Assembly (NCBI RefSeq): GCF_002307495.1
Contig: NZ_NTMR01000029.1
Span: 1-64,000 of the forward strand
DNA from: Pseudomonas abyssi
GTDB taxonomy: Bacteria; Pseudomonadota; Gammaproteobacteria; Pseudomonadales; Pseudomonadaceae
Direction: 5' to 3'
Length of the DNA: 64,000 bases
Of this stretch, positions 1-10,195 are shown one piece after another. A program made the position numbers and the translations under genes. Numbering within the stretch: the stretch's first letter is position 1; each line of letters begins with the position of its first letter. Under the pieces are notes generated by a model. The model saw only the letters and a program-made list of their open reading frames with translations. It had not been told where the DNA came from and ran no database searches.

Positions 1-26
1 GAATTATAGAGACCTCAGCGGGCGCG

Positions 27-1226
27 TCAAGCCTTTTTCAACACAATGCGTGCAAATTTCTTTTTGCCCGCCTGGCAGACGTAGGAGACACCTGGCTGAA
101 ACACGAATTCACGATCAACAACCACGCCATCTACCTTAACCGAACCGGCATTGAGCAGGTCTCGGGCTGCAGCCGCGTTCTTGGTCATCCCGGCACGATT
201 CAGTACGGCGGACACTGGCAGCTCGCCGTCGACTTCAATCTCGACTTCCGGCAGATCATCCGGCAGCTCACCATCCTTCAGACGGTTCCCGGCAGAACGG
301 TGCGCATTGGCAGCGGCTTCTTCGCCGTGAAAGCGAGCTACCAGCTCTTCGGCCAGCTTGATCTTGATATCACGGGGATTGGCCCCGCTTTCGATATCGC
401 GCTTGAACTGCTCAATCTCTTCCATGCTGCGGAAGCTGAGCAATTCAAAGTAACGCCACATCAGGCTATCGGGCATAGACACGAGCTTGTTGTACATCTC
501 GCCCGGCGCATCGTTGATACCTATATAGTTGCTCAACGACTTAGACATCTTCTTGATGCCATCCAGACCTTCCAGGATCGGCATGGTCAGAATGACCTGC
601 GGCTCCTGGCCGTACTGACGCTGGAGCTCCCGCCCCATCAGCAGGTTGAACTTCTGATCGGTGCCGCCCAGCTCAACATCCGCCTGCATGGCGACCGAGT
701 CATACCCCTGAACTAGGGGATAGAGAAACTCATGAACGGCAATCGACTGCCCGCCTTTATAGCGTTTGTCGAAATCGTCACGCTCAAGCATGCGAGCCAC
801 GGTGTACTTACCAGCCAGCTGGATCATGTCGGCCGAGGTCATCTTGTCCATCCAGGTGGAATTGAACATCACCTGGGTTTTGGTCGGATCAAGAATCTTG
901 AACACCTGCTCTTTATAGGTCTCGGCGTTGACCAGCACCTGCTCGCGCGTCAGGGGCTGGCGCGTCACGTTCTTGCCGGACGGGTCTCCGATCATGCCGG
1001 TGAAGTCCCCTATAAGGAACAGTACCTGGTGACCGAGATCCTGGAACTGACGCAACTTGTTGATCAACACCGTATGCCCAAGGTGCAGATCCGGCGCCGT
1101 CGGATCGAAGCCGGCCTTGATACGCAGCGGGGTGCCGCGCTCGAGCTTGGCGCGCAATTCGCTCTCAACCAGAATTTCATCCGCACCGCGCTTGATCAGC
1201 GCCAACTGCTCGTCAACCGACTTCAT
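27..1226 (-). CDS. tyrS: tyrosyl-tRNA synthetase
   Basis: Cytoplasmic class I aminoacyl-tRNA synthetase that charges tRNA-Tyr. The 399-residue product has the HIGH-type signature HLGHT near residue 45, the KMSKS loop (KKMSKS), and a C-terminal S4-like RNA-binding domain ending in a basic tail. I chose the ATG at 1226 (MKSVDEQ...) because it gives the usual family length. The frame stays open upstream to a TTG at 1298, but the extra 24 residues do not look conserved. The HLGH/KMSKS combination suggests the TyrZ-like subclass, one of two TyrRS types known in pseudomonads; that assignment is inference. The gene diverges from the M23 peptidase gene. Confidence 0.97.
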   Translation of the reverse strand: MKSVDEQLALIKRGADEILVESELRAKLERGTPLRIKAGFDPTAPDLHLGHTVLINKLRQFQDLGHQVLFLIGDFTGMIGDPSGKNVTRQPLTREQVLVNAETYKEQVFKILDPTKTQVMFNSTWMDKMTSADMIQLAGKYTVARMLERDDFDKRYKGGQSIAVHEFLYPLVQGYDSVAMQADVELGGTDQKFNLLMGRELQRQYGQEPQVILTMPILEGLDGIKKMSKSLSNYIGINDAPGEMYNKLVSMPDSLMWRYFELLSFRSMEEIEQFKRDIESGANPRDIKIKLAEELVARFHGEEAAANAHRSAGNRLKDGELPDDLPEVEIEVDGELPVSAVLNRAGMTKNAAAARDLLNAGSVKVDGVVVDREFVFQPGVSYVCQAGKKKFARIVLKKA

Positions 1227-1373
1227 ACGTCCAGGATTCCTGTAGATTTTAGGTGGGTGGGTAAACCGGGGAACAAACCATACAACATTGCCTATCAATT
1301 ACAAGCCAGGCCAGGCGGCTGGCAACTAACAAGAATTGACGGTGGAAATCTGACAGACGGGACGAGCAAAAAC

Positions 1374-1400
1374 TTGCCACGGGAGCTTTTCAATTATAAT
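1374..1400 (+). promoter_or_regulatory. possible sigma70 promoter for the M23 peptidase gene
   Basis: TTGCCA at 1374-1379 and a perfect TATAAT at 1395-1400 lie about 50 bp upstream of the ATG at 1450. The spacer is only 15 bp, shorter than the preferred 17, so either the -35 is poor or another hexamer is used. The 223-bp divergent region 1227-1449 holds no gene that I can see. Confidence 0.35.
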
Positions 1401-1449
1401 TTAGGAAGTTAGTCCACTTTATCTAGAATACGTCTACACAAGAGCGCTT

Positions 1450-2880
1450 ATGGGATCTCCAGATAAAAAGTCACCGCGATACCCCAAAAGCCACCTCGTG
1501 GCCGCCAGTGGAATCGCCGCAGCGCTGAGCATCATCCTGCTCGTTGTCCCCACTACCGATGTAGAAGCCAAGAAGACTTTCGTTCAGCTTGAGCTTCAAA
1601 CCCCAGAATCTGATGCCACTGACGCCGATGCGTCACTGGCCCAATCGCCTGAACAACTAGACGCGCTGGTCAGCGACGCCGTCACACTGCCCAAGCCGCT
1701 GGACATTGCCAGACAGGTAACCAACGCGGCGAAGGGCGAGCCGATGGTTGCTGTCGAGCCGGCAGCCCCGGCAGAGCCGCAATGGCAACAACTGACCGTG
1801 GCCAGCGGAGATACGCTCTCTACCCTGTTCGATCGAGCCGACCTGGGCGCCAGCACGCTGCATGCGATCCTTAACAGCAGCGAGCAGGCACGCCGCTTTA
1901 CGCGGCTGAACGTCGGCCAGGTATTGGAATACCAGACCGATGCCGACGGCCAACTGGTGGCCATGCGCTCCAAGCTCAACGACCTGGAGAGCATCCGTGT
2001 CGAGCGAACGGCAGAGGGCTTTGTCTTTAACAAAGACGTCATCGAACCGGATGTTCGCGAACGTTACGTCCATGGCACCATCAACTCCTCGCTGTTCCTC
2101 GCTGCACAAAACGCCGGCCTCAATCACAACCTGACCATGCAGATGGCCAACATCTTTGGCTACGACGTGGATTTTGCCCGTGACATCCGCCAGGGCGACA
2201 GCTTCGAAGTCCTGTTCGAAGAGCTGCATGTCGGCGACAAGAGTGTTGGCAACAACAACATTCTGGCGGCGCGCTTCACCAACCGTGGCAAGACGTTTAC
2301 TGCGGTGCGCTACACCGACAGCAATGGCTACGCCAGCTACTACCGCGCCGATGGCACCAGCATGCGCAAGGCCTTCATCCGCACGCCGGTTGACTTCGCC
2401 CGCATCAGCTCGCGCTTCAATCCCGGTCGCCTGCATCCGGTACTCAACCGCATTCGCGCCCACAAGGGTGTCGACTACGCAGCGGCGACCGGCACACCCA
2501 TCAAGGCAACCGGTGATGGTCGCGTGGTATCCGCCGGTCGCAAGGGTGGGTACGGCAACGCCGTGGTCATTCAGCACGGTCGCAAGTACCAGACTCTGTA
2601 CGGTCACATGAGCCGCTTCGCCAATGGTATTCGGGCTGGCAGCAACGTAACCCAGGGCCAGATCATCGGCTATGTGGGCATGACCGGCCTAGCCACCGGC
2701 CCACACCTGCACTATGAGTTCCGCGTAGACGGGCGCCATGTTGACCCGCTCAGCGTCCAGCTGCCGGCATCCGACCCGATTCCGGCAAGCGAACGCACGG
2801 CCTTCCTGGCCAGCAGCCAGAAACTGATGGCGGCCATGGATCAGAACCGCGCGACCCAGCTCGCCGCGCTGGAACCCTGA
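1450..2880 (+). CDS. M23 family murein DD-endopeptidase (MepM-like)
   Basis: Zinc metallopeptidase of 476 residues, expected to cut peptide cross-links of peptidoglycan in the periplasm. It has an N-terminal membrane anchor (about residues 17-37), then a LysM/OapA-like region beginning at TVASGDTLSTLFDRA (about residue 115). The C-terminal LytM/M23 domain shows the zinc motif HKGVD (His338) and HLH (His419, His421). An N-terminal Ala/Asp/Glu-rich stretch is probably a disordered linker. Its stop overlaps the anmK start by one base, which pairs wall cleavage with recycling of anhydro-MurNAc. The domain order matches E. coli MepM, but the exact cross-link specificity cannot be read from sequence. 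Confidence 0.92.
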   Translation: MGSPDKKSPRYPKSHLVAASGIAAALSIILLVVPTTDVEAKKTFVQLELQTPESDATDADASLAQSPEQLDALVSDAVTLPKPLDIARQVTNAAKGEPMVAVEPAAPAEPQWQQLTVASGDTLSTLFDRADLGASTLHAILNSSEQARRFTRLNVGQVLEYQTDADGQLVAMRSKLNDLESIRVERTAEGFVFNKDVIEPDVRERYVHGTINSSLFLAAQNAGLNHNLTMQMANIFGYDVDFARDIRQGDSFEVLFEELHVGDKSVGNNNILAARFTNRGKTFTAVRYTDSNGYASYYRADGTSMRKAFIRTPVDFARISSRFNPGRLHPVLNRIRAHKGVDYAAATGTPIKATGDGRVVSAGRKGGYGNAVVIQHGRKYQTLYGHMSRFANGIRAGSNVTQGQIIGYVGMTGLATGPHLHYEFRVDGRHVDPLSVQLPASDPIPASERTAFLASSQKLMAAMDQNRATQLAALEP

Positions 2881-3980
2881 TGCAGCAACTGCATGTCGGT
2901 ATCATGTCAGGCACCAGCCTGGATGGTATCGACATCGCCCTCTCCCGCTTTACCGACGCGCACCAGGCTGACTGCTTGGGCGCGCTCTGCATTCCCTTTC
3001 CCCACGACCTGCGCCAGCAACTGCTGGATCTGTGCAGCCCCGGCAGCGATGAGCTGTACCTGGCTGGCATCGCCGGCAATGCCTGGGCCCGACTGGCCGC
3101 CAGCGGGGTCAAGCAGCTACTCCAGCAGCAGCATGTCAGCCCCGAGCAGGTAAGCGCCATCGGCAGCCATGGACAGACTGTGCGCCACCATCCGGACCAA
3201 GGCTTCAGCCTGCAGATCGGCAACCCGTCGCTGCTCGCCGAGCTGACCGGCATCAACGTGGTAGCGGACTTCCGCAGCCGCGACCTGGCCGCAGGCGGAG
3301 AAGGTGCGCCACTGGTGCCGGCCTTTCATCACTGGCTACTGAGCAGTGACGAGCAGACCCGCACCCTGGTCAACATCGGTGGCTTTGCCAACCTGACGGT
3401 GCTGAAACCGGGCCAGAGCGCATCAGGGTTCGACTCCGGGCCGGGTAACGCACTGATGGATAACTGGGCGCAGCGCCATATCGGCACCCCCTACGATGAG
3501 AACGGCACCTGGGCACGCCAGGGCCAGGTGCACCGCGCCTTGCTGCAGCGCATGCTGGCTGACCCCTACTTCGCTCGTAAAGGCCCCAAGAGCACAGGGC
3601 GAGAGTACTTTCACGAAGCCTGGCTGTCGGCGCATCTTCAGCATATACCGGGCGTGGCGGCAGTCGACGTACAGGCCACGCTGGCCATGCTGACGGCGAC
3701 CACCATTGCAGACGGCCTGCGGCAAGCTGCGGCGGAAACACGTGAGTTGTATGTCTGTGGCGGAGGCGCGCGCAACGCACACCTGATGGAGCTGATGCAG
3801 CAGCAGTTACCTGCCCAGCGGGTCGCCTCGACTCAGATACTGGGGGTAGACCCGGACTGGATGGAGGCAATGGCCTTCGCCTGGCTGGCGTGGCGTTTTG
3901 AACAGCGTCTGGCCGGCAACCTGCCCAGCGTCACCGGCGCGCAAGGCGAGCGCATTCTGGGCGCGCTCTACCCGGCCTGA
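2880..3980 (+). CDS. anmK: anhydro-N-acetylmuramic acid kinase
   Basis: Cytosolic kinase that opens and phosphorylates 1,6-anhydro-MurNAc to MurNAc-6-phosphate during cell-wall recycling. The 366 residues match the family length. It starts with the glycine-rich MSGTSLDGID signature, and has GGFANLT, GFDSGPGNALMD and VCGGGARN blocks typical of AnmK. The ATG shares its A with the TGA of the endopeptidase gene (1-base overlap), so the two are probably translationally coupled. It ends directly against the convergent erpA gene with no spacer. Confidence 0.97.
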   Translation: MQQLHVGIMSGTSLDGIDIALSRFTDAHQADCLGALCIPFPHDLRQQLLDLCSPGSDELYLAGIAGNAWARLAASGVKQLLQQQHVSPEQVSAIGSHGQTVRHHPDQGFSLQIGNPSLLAELTGINVVADFRSRDLAAGGEGAPLVPAFHHWLLSSDEQTRTLVNIGGFANLTVLKPGQSASGFDSGPGNALMDNWAQRHIGTPYDENGTWARQGQVHRALLQRMLADPYFARKGPKSTGREYFHEAWLSAHLQHIPGVAAVDVQATLAMLTATTIADGLRQAAAETRELYVCGGGARNAHLMELMQQQLPAQRVASTQILGVDPDWMEAMAFAWLAWRFEQRLAGNLPSVTGAQGERILGALYPA

Positions 3981-4334
3981 TCAGATCGAGAAGGAGGAAC
4001 CGCAACCGCAGGTTGTGCTGGCGTTGGGGTTGTTGATGACGAAACGCGAGCCCTCAAGGCCTTCCTGGTAATCCACCTCGGAGCCCGCCAGATACTGAAA
4101 GCTCATCGGGTCAACGATCAGGCGCACGCCGTCGCGCTCGACCACGGTATCATCTTCAGCCAGCTCGTCATCGAAGGTGAATCCATACTGGAAGCCCGAA
4201 CAGCCGCCGCCGGTGACAAACACCCGCAGACTCAACTGGTCATTACCCTCTTCATCAATCAGCGAACGCACCTTGCTGACAGCGTTATCGCTGAAGATCA
4301 GCGGGGTGGGAATATAGACTTCAGGACTCGACAT
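3981..4334 (-). CDS. erpA: iron-sulfur cluster insertion protein ErpA
   Basis: A-type Fe-S carrier of 117 residues that delivers clusters to apo-enzymes such as those of the isoprenoid pathway. The three conserved ligand cysteines are visible in [11 protein letters not shown] and the C-terminal CGCGSSF motif. A strong GGAGG ribosome site precedes the ATG. It is the last gene of a minus-strand run argC-DUF6776-bactofilin-erpA, 67 bp after the bactofilin stop, and is convergent with anmK. Confidence 0.96.
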   Translation of the reverse strand: MSSPEVYIPTPLIFSDNAVSKVRSLIDEEGNDQLSLRVFVTGGGCSGFQYGFTFDDELAEDDTVVERDGVRLIVDPMSFQYLAGSEVDYQEGLEGSRFVINNPNASTTCGCGSSFSI

Positions 4335-4401
4335 ACAACCTCCGACGGCCAGGGCCGCAGCACAACAGGGCGGCCATTATCCGTTTCTCCGAGCTTTTTG
4401 G

Positions 4402-4830
4402 TCAACTATTATGACTGTCGGCGCTATCTTGCGGGCTGTCAGTGAAGGTCAACAGCGCCGCGTTTTCAGTCATGCAGTTGAGCTGACCACTGATCTGCGC
4501 CCCCATGACCATTTCCATGGAGCGGTAGTGCAGATCACCGCTGATCCGCGCCTTGGCGTCCAGCTCCAGGTGCTCCAGCGCCTGCACATCACCGCACACC
4601 TGGCCATTGATCACCACGTGCGGCGCCTTGATGCTGCCCTCGACGTAGCCGTGCTCACTGATACGCACCAGGCCGTCCTGCGCCTCGATGTTGCCAACAA
4701 CGCGACCATCGACCTGCACCGCGCCGACAAAGCGCAAATCCCCGATGACTTCGGCATCTTGGGCGATGATCGTGGTTTTACCGCTAAACCGCCCGATATC
4801 CGCCTTCTTCTGCTTTTCCGATCCCCACAT
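4402..4830 (-). CDS. bactofilin (polymer-forming cytoskeletal protein)
   Basis: Small (142 residue) beta-helical bactofilin. Repeating short beta turns such as VIGDLRFVGAVQVDGRVVGNI and the hexad spacing of Gly/Val are typical of the family, which self-assembles into filaments near the membrane and often affects wall shape. I chose the ATG at 4830 because it overlaps the stop of the upstream gene in a TGATG junction. An ATG at 4857 would add nine residues and is possible. What it scaffolds here is unknown; the neighbour with a membrane anchor and coiled coil (4830-5600) is an obvious candidate partner. Confidence 0.88.
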   Translation of the reverse strand: MWGSEKQKKADIGRFSGKTTIIAQDAEVIGDLRFVGAVQVDGRVVGNIEAQDGLVRISEHGYVEGSIKAPHVVINGQVCGDVQALEHLELDAKARISGDLHYRSMEMVMGAQISGQLNCMTENAALLTFTDSPQDSADSHNS

Positions 4831-5600
4831 CAGGGTGCTGCTCCTGTGACTGTCCATTCAAAAGACTGCTCAACCAGGGTCTCCCCCCCATGGCGGGCAG
4901 TCAGTGTGACCTGCTGCGGCGCGAACCCTTCCGGCAAATTCAACCTTGCCTGCTCGCTGCGCGCCGGCACTACCTGAAAATAGCGAAAGTTCAGCGCCAG
5001 CGCATCCGCCTCCACCTCGGGCGCCAGCTCGGCCAGCGTCAGGGTCTCAGCGTTGCCATCGCGTTCGCCGCTCACGGCCAGATCAAGGCTGGCCTGCAGC
5101 ATGTCGCTTTCGTCGCCGACCCGGCTGACCATGACCTTGTAGGCAAACACCTGTGGGTCGTCAGTCGCATGTAACTCAAATGCCTGCACGCGCAAACCAG
5201 GGGTCATGGCGCTGGGCGCCAGCACACCCTGATACTGCGCCAGACTCTGCTGCTGGCGGAACAGCTGCGCCTCCAGGTCACTGATGACCTCCTGCCCTTC
5301 GGTGACCGATTCGCGCGCCACCAGCAGGTCGACCTCCATCTGGTGGTAGCGCTGGCGCTGCTCCTCCAGCTCTCGCATCAACTGTTGCTGCTGATCAACC
5401 AACTGATCCCGCTCCTGAATAAGCGGTGCCAGATTGCGCAGAGCCGACTCCCGACCCAGCCAGGCGCCGACCGGGATGGCTGTCAGCAACATGATCAGCA
5501 CCGCCCGCCGCCAGCGCTGGCGCGCCCGGCTTTCACGCGGTGTGATGCTGACGTGGTGGTCCCGATACGACTGGGGTCGGGGCCGCTTCAACTCGGTCAT
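4830..5600 (-). CDS. DUF6776 family membrane-anchored coiled-coil protein
   Basis: Product of 256 residues of unknown function. It has a basic N-terminus, one transmembrane helix at about residues 31-48, a long coiled coil rich in Gln/Glu (about residues 56-125), then a beta-rich C-terminal domain. The topology suggests an inner-membrane protein with most of its mass in the periplasm. Its ATG shares a base with the argC stop and its stop shares a base with the bactofilin start, so translation is probably coupled along the operon. I recall the same neighbours in other pseudomonads. The DUF6776 name is from memory of that context. Confidence 0.8.
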   Translation of the reverse strand: MTELKRPRPQSYRDHHVSITPRESRARQRWRRAVLIMLLTAIPVGAWLGRESALRNLAPLIQERDQLVDQQQQLMRELEEQRQRYHQMEVDLLVARESVTEGQEVISDLEAQLFRQQQSLAQYQGVLAPSAMTPGLRVQAFELHATDDPQVFAYKVMVSRVGDESDMLQASLDLAVSGERDGNAETLTLAELAPEVEADALALNFRYFQVVPARSEQARLNLPEGFAPQQVTLTARHGGETLVEQSFEWTVTGAAP

Positions 5601-6634
5601 CAGGGCATCAGTGCCGGCTGCGCCAGACCTGCGCGTTCATCTATACCAAACAGAATGTTCATATTCTGAACCGCCTGCCCTGACGCACCCTTGGTCAGAT
5701 TGTCGATCACCGACAACACCACCACGGTATCACCGCCCTGTGGCCGATGCACGGCGATACGACAGACATTGGCGCCCCGTACGCTGCGGGTTTCCGGATG
5801 ACTGCCGGCCGGCATTACGTCGACAAAGGGTTCATCGGCGTAACGCTGCTCGAACAGCGCCTGCAGATCCACGCTGGTATCGGCCACGGTCGCGTAGAGC
5901 GAGGCGTGAATACCACGAATCATCGGCGTCAGATGCGGCACAAAGGTCAGCCCGACCGGCTGGCCCGCAGCGAGCTGCAAGCCCTGGCGAATTTCCGGCA
6001 GGTGCCGGTGACCGGCCACCCCGTAGGCCTTCATGCTCTCGGTCGCCTCACAGAACAGCGAAGACACGCTGGCACCACGTCCGGCGCCGCTGACACCGGA
6101 CTTGCAGTCGGCAACCAGACGCGCCGGATCAGCCAGGCCAGCCTCAAGCAGCGGAATAAAACCGAGCTGGGTGGCGGTCGGGTAGCAGCCGGGGACGGCA
6201 ATCAGGCGAGCGCCGCGGATGGCTTCACGATTGACTTCGGGCAGGCCGTAGACCGCCTCGCCAAGCAGCTCAGGCGCGCCGTGCGGCTGGTGATACCAGC
6301 GACTCCATTCCTCGGCGTCACGCAGCCGGAAGTCCGCCGACAGGTCGATGATCTTCACCCCGGTGGCCAGCAGCTCACCGGCCAGCGAGTGGGCAACGCC
6401 ATGCGGGGTGGCAAAGAACACCACATCGCAGGCGCCCAGGGCAGCCACATCCGGCACGCTGAAGCGCAGGTAGTCGTAGTGACCACGCAGGTTGGGGTAC
6501 ATGTCGGCGACACAGAGTCCTTCCTCGGATCGCGATGTGATGACCTCGACATGCGCTTCGGGGTGCTGGGCCAGCAGCCGCAGCAACTCAACACCGGTGT
6601 AACCGGTTCCGCCTACAATGCCTACTTTGATCAT
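5600..6634 (-). CDS. argC: N-acetyl-gamma-glutamyl-phosphate reductase
   Basis: Third enzyme of arginine biosynthesis; reduces N-acetylglutamyl phosphate with NADPH. The 344-residue protein starts with the nucleotide-binding motif IVGGTGYTG and carries the active-site cysteine in VPGCYPTAT, plus the conserved HRHLPEI block. The start is the ATG at 6634, just after an AGGA ribosome site; an adjacent in-frame ATG at 6637 is an alternative. The open frame reaches 6742, but that extension runs into the promoter region shared with hemJ. It leads the operon through DUF6776 and bactofilin. Confidence 0.97.
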   Translation of the reverse strand: MIKVGIVGGTGYTGVELLRLLAQHPEAHVEVITSRSEEGLCVADMYPNLRGHYDYLRFSVPDVAALGACDVVFFATPHGVAHSLAGELLATGVKIIDLSADFRLRDAEEWSRWYHQPHGAPELLGEAVYGLPEVNREAIRGARLIAVPGCYPTATQLGFIPLLEAGLADPARLVADCKSGVSGAGRGASVSSLFCEATESMKAYGVAGHRHLPEIRQGLQLAAGQPVGLTFVPHLTPMIRGIHASLYATVADTSVDLQALFEQRYADEPFVDVMPAGSHPETRSVRGANVCRIAVHRPQGGDTVVVLSVIDNLTKGASGQAVQNMNILFGIDERAGLAQPALMP

Positions 6635-6776
6635 CATTACGTCCTGATTCTCTGTGTCTTGTTTGTACAATAGGTGCGACATCAGCGTAGCTGACGCCGC
6701 GAGAGCCCCTATGATAAAAGCGCTGACAGAAATTACCAGCACTGGCCCGGCGCCAGCGCGCCAACAGGAGACTCGT

Positions 6777-7199
6777 GTGTACCTCTGGATAAAAGCCTTT
6801 CACATCATGGCCGTGATTACCTGGTTTGCCGGCCTGTTCTATCTGCCCCGCCTGTTCGTCTATCACGCCCAGGCCGAAGACGACGTCAGCCGCGAGCGCT
6901 TCAAGATCATGGAACGCAAGCTGCTGCGCGGCATCATGAATCCATCCATGGTAGTCACCCTGCTGCTCGGCGGCTGGATGCTTTACCTGTCACCGGCCTG
7001 GCTGAGCCAGGGCTGGATGCACGCCAAGCTGACCCTCGTCGCCCTGCTGGTGGTGTACCACCACATGTGCGGGCGCATTCGCAAACGCTTTGCCGACGAC
7101 GCCAACACTCGCTCCCACGTCTACTACCGCTGGTTCAACGAAGCACCGGTACTCGCGCTGGTCGGCATTGTGATCCTGGTTGTGGTCAAACCCTTCTAG
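6777..7199 (+). CDS. hemJ: protoporphyrinogen oxidase HemJ
   Basis: Integral membrane enzyme (140 residues, about four helices) that oxidises protoporphyrinogen IX in heme synthesis. The start [16 protein letters not shown] and the block [11 protein letters not shown] carry the conserved histidines of HemJ. I chose the GTG at 6777 because AGGAG lies six bases upstream and this is where homology begins; the frame is open further upstream without similarity. The 3' end overlaps the convergent AAA ATPase gene by four bases. Confidence 0.93.
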   Translation: MYLWIKAFHIMAVITWFAGLFYLPRLFVYHAQAEDDVSRERFKIMERKLLRGIMNPSMVVTLLLGGWMLYLSPAWLSQGWMHAKLTLVALLVVYHHMCGRIRKRFADDANTRSHVYYRWFNEAPVLALVGIVILVVVKPF

Positions 7200-8677
7200 T
7201 CCGCCCTCACCGCCCGGTCCTGCGCCCACAGGCGCAGGGCCTGCAGCTTCTCAGCCATGACCACCGACAGCGGCGCCGTGCGGCTGATGGCATTGAGAAT
7301 ATGCACGCTGCTGAGGCGGCCGTCACCGGCCGCGTTGGCGTACACGGCCGATACCACCGCCTGCTCGATTTCCGCCCCGGAAAAGCCCTCGCTGGCCTGC
7401 GCCAGCTGTTGCAGATCAAACTGACTGGCGTCGAGCCCGCGCTTGGCCAGGTGGATACCGAAGATATCCGCGCGAACGGCCTCATCCGGCAGATCGACAA
7501 AGAACAGCTCGTCGATACGCCCTTTGCGAATCAGCTCCGGCGGCAGTTGGCTGACGTCGTTGGCGGTGGCCACCAGAAACACCCGTGACTGGCGCTCAGC
7601 CATCCAGGTCAGCAGCGTACCGAGCATGCGCCGGGCCACGCCGCTGTCGCTCTGATCAGCCGCCACGCCCTTTTCGATTTCATCAATCCAGAGCACGCAT
7701 GGCTCCAGCGCATCGGCCATTTGCAGCGCATCGCGCAGGTTCTTTTCCGTCTCGCCGATGTACTTGTTGTATAGCCCGGCCATATCCAGGCGCAGCAAGG
7801 GCAGCCCCCACAAGCCGGCCACCGCCTTGGCCGCCAGGCTCTTGCCGGCGCCCTGCACCCCGACCAGCAACACCCCGCGCGGGCGGTCCTGAGCCAGGTC
7901 GGCCTGGGTGAAGGCGCTCTGGCGCTCTGCCAGCCAGTCTTTCAGGCGCTGCAGCCCGCCAACATCACCAAAGCGCGCGGTCTGCTGCTCAAAATGCAGC
8001 ACGCCGTCCATCCCCAGCAGCTCGAACTTGGCCTTGTTCAAGGCCGGCAGATCGGTCTGATCGATGGCGCCGTCGTCAATAATCAGGTTGCGCGCCAGGC
8101 GGCGGGCTTCGTCGTGCGTGGTGCCGCGCAGGTTGCGTACGACCTGCTGCAGGGTGCGGTTGTCCGTACGCACCCGCTCGCCCTTGTTGGCAGCACTCCA
8201 GCGCACCGCCTCTTCACGCACGATCGCCCCCAGCTCTTCATCACTGGGCATATTCAGCTGCAGGCGTGCCGACAGCCGCGTGAGTTCCTGCGGCAAGGTC
8301 ACTGCATGGCTGACCAGAATCACGGTGGGCGCACTGACCTCGGTGCTCATCGCCAGGCTTTTCAGCTGACGGACAATACGCGGCGAGTCGAGGAAAGGGT
8401 GCAGATCACAAAAGACGTAAAGCGCGTCTTCCCTGGCGCGGCGCACGGTTTCCAGCGCGGCTTCCGGATCGCGGGTGCCCTGCTCATCGTCCACGTCGGT
8501 GCCGAAGCCAAGCCGGCTGAGTCCGTCCAGATGATTCCAGGTGTACCAGGTCTGCGCCCGCTGCACTGCCAGCGAGCCGATGGTTTCCAGCACTCGCGGC
8601 TCCTGCCAGGACTCGATGATGACCAAGCGCACCCGCGAGTCCAGCACCAGCCCCAGATCATGAATATCGTTTTTCAA
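7196..8677 (-). CDS. AAA family ATPase (Ycf46-like)
   Basis: Cytoplasmic ATPase of 493 residues. The N-terminal half (about 1-230) has no motif that I can name. The C-terminal AAA domain has Walker A GVQGAGKS (273-280), Walker B VLWIDEIEKG (from 328), a sensor-1 asparagine in VATANDVSQLP, and an arginine-finger-like RKGRIDE. It resembles the FtsH/Ycf46 ATPase module but lacks the protease zinc motif. The start is a TTG at 8677, supported by AGGAGG six bases upstream; no closer ATG fits. The substrate is unknown, and its neighbours (hemJ, HIT gene) give no clear hint. Confidence 0.85.
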   Translation of the reverse strand: MKNDIHDLGLVLDSRVRLVIIESWQEPRVLETIGSLAVQRAQTWYTWNHLDGLSRLGFGTDVDDEQGTRDPEAALETVRRAREDALYVFCDLHPFLDSPRIVRQLKSLAMSTEVSAPTVILVSHAVTLPQELTRLSARLQLNMPSDEELGAIVREEAVRWSAANKGERVRTDNRTLQQVVRNLRGTTHDEARRLARNLIIDDGAIDQTDLPALNKAKFELLGMDGVLHFEQQTARFGDVGGLQRLKDWLAERQSAFTQADLAQDRPRGVLLVGVQGAGKSLAAKAVAGLWGLPLLRLDMAGLYNKYIGETEKNLRDALQMADALEPCVLWIDEIEKGVAADQSDSGVARRMLGTLLTWMAERQSRVFLVATANDVSQLPPELIRKGRIDELFFVDLPDEAVRADIFGIHLAKRGLDASQFDLQQLAQASEGFSGAEIEQAVVSAVYANAAGDGRLSSVHILNAISRTAPLSVVMAEKLQALRLWAQDRAVRAD

Positions 8678-8805
8678 CCCACGCCTCCTTCACCGCGCAA
8701 CCATCCTGCTGCGCCACGTCCCGATAGTGCCAATCCGATCGCCTGCGGTACACTGGCAAACACAGCGGTGACCAGCCGCGCCCCCAGCCAAACAAGGAGT
8801 GCAGC

Positions 8806-9144
8806 GTGGATTGTCTGTTCTGCAAGATCATCGACGGAAAGATTCCGTCCAAGAAGATATACGAAGATGACCAGGTATTCGCCTTTCACGATATCAATCC
8901 ACAGGCGCCGGTGCACTTTCTGGTGATCCCGAAAAAGCACATCGCCACACTCAATGATGTCACCGAAGATGATCGCGCCGTGGTCGGCCACATGGTCTAC
9001 ATCGCGCAGAAGCTGGCCAATGAACTGGGCTGCGAAACGGGCTTTCGCACCGTGTTCAACTGCAACGAAATGGGTGGCCAGACGGTCTACCATATTCACC
9101 TGCATGTACTCGGCCAACGCCAGCTGACCTGGCCGCCGGGCTAA
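8806..9144 (+). CDS. HIT family purine nucleoside phosphoramidase (HinT-like)
   Basis: Small (112 residue) histidine-triad protein with the diagnostic HIHLHVLG motif near the C-terminus and CLFCKII at the N-terminus. Members hydrolyse AMP-lysine or phosphoramidate nucleosides; the physiological substrate is usually unclear. The GTG at 8806 is the start, preceded by AAGGAG at good spacing. It is divergent from the AAA ATPase gene and 36 bp upstream of coq7. Confidence 0.93.
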   Translation: MDCLFCKIIDGKIPSKKIYEDDQVFAFHDINPQAPVHFLVIPKKHIATLNDVTEDDRAVVGHMVYIAQKLANELGCETGFRTVFNCNEMGGQTVYHIHLHVLGQRQLTWPPG

Positions 9145-9180
9145 GACCACGCAGCGCCCCACTCTGACGCCGGAGCAAAC

Positions 9181-9825
9181 ATGAGCACACGCCACTACAG
9201 CTTTATCGACCGCCTGCTGAATCAGGCTGATCAGTCGCTGCGCACTCTGGTGCCCGGCGCCGCCCAGGCGCAGCGTCCGTCACCGGCGCAGCATCTGGCC
9301 AATGTGCCGCTGGATGCCGAGGAGCGCCGTCATATCGCGGGCCTGATGCGCATCAACCACACCGGCGAGGTGTGCGCCCAGGCGCTGTATCAGGGCCAGG
9401 CGCTGACCGCCAAGCTGCCGGAGGTACGCGAAAAGATGGAACACGCTGCAGCCGAAGAGATCGACCATCTGGCCTGGTGCGAGCAGCGGCTGGGAGAGTT
9501 GGGCAGCCATACCAGCGTCTTCAACCCGCTGTTCTACGGCATGTCTTTTGGCATGGGTGCGGCGGCAGGGCTGATCAGCGACCGCATCAGCCTGGGCTTT
9601 GTTGCCGCCACCGAGCAGTTGGTCGAGCGTCATCTGGATGACCACCTGAACCAGCTGCCGGAGGAAGATATCAAGTCACGCGCGATTCTGGAGCAGATGC
9701 GTGAAGACGAGATTGAGCATGGTCACGCGGCGCTGGAGGCCGGTGGAACGGTATTCCCGCCACCGGTCATGCAGGCCATGGTGCTGCTCTCCAAGGTGAT
9801 GACCAAGGCCACCTACAAGGCCTGA
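9181..9825 (+). CDS. coq7: 2-polyprenyl-3-methyl-6-methoxy-1,4-benzoquinone monooxygenase
   Basis: Di-iron carboxylate hydroxylase of ubiquinone biosynthesis, 214 residues. Iron-ligand motifs are present: [23 protein letters not shown] and EDEIEHG. It is expected to act at the inner membrane on the demethoxy-ubiquinone intermediate. It has the same length and start region as pseudomonad Coq7. Its last 13 bases overlap the convergent DUF1145 gene. Confidence 0.96.
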   Translation: MSTRHYSFIDRLLNQADQSLRTLVPGAAQAQRPSPAQHLANVPLDAEERRHIAGLMRINHTGEVCAQALYQGQALTAKLPEVREKMEHAAAEEIDHLAWCEQRLGELGSHTSVFNPLFYGMSFGMGAAAGLISDRISLGFVAATEQLVERHLDDHLNQLPEEDIKSRAILEQMREDEIEHGHAALEAGGTVFPPPVMQAMVLLSKVMTKATYKA

Positions 9826-10088
9826 TTGATAGCTCGCACGGTATCGGGGTGGCGCAGATGCAACACCCCGAACACCATCACCTGCAGCAAATGCAGGCCG
9901 GTTGAGCCAAGCTTCTTCAGCTTGCGATACATCAGCAGGCACTCCACCACGTGCACGCCCAGTACGATCAGTGCAATCAGATGCAGCCGCTGCGGATTGG
10001 GCACCTCGACCAACCCGAGCAGGCTGAGCACCACCGTCAACCAGAACGCCAGCATCATCAACTTGGCCAGCAGCATGAACGCGCGCAT
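9813..10088 (-). CDS. DUF1145 family small membrane protein
   Basis: A 91-residue, very hydrophobic protein with about two transmembrane helices (residues 7-27 and 34-52) and the segment [35 protein letters not shown], typical of YhhL/DUF1145. Function is unknown for the family. It overlaps the 3' end of coq7 on the other strand. Confidence 0.8.
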   Translation of the reverse strand: MRAFMLLAKLMMLAFWLTVVLSLLGLVEVPNPQRLHLIALIVLGVHVVECLLMYRKLKKLGSTGLHLLQVMVFGVLHLRHPDTVRAINQAL

Positions 10089-10195
10089 GAGAACTCCCTG
10101 TATGTGTTATCGGAGTCTGGATAGTAGCGTCCAGCCGCTCACTGCCAAGGGCCTGCCCAGCCAAACGGCTGACCAATGACGCCAGCGGCGCCGTC

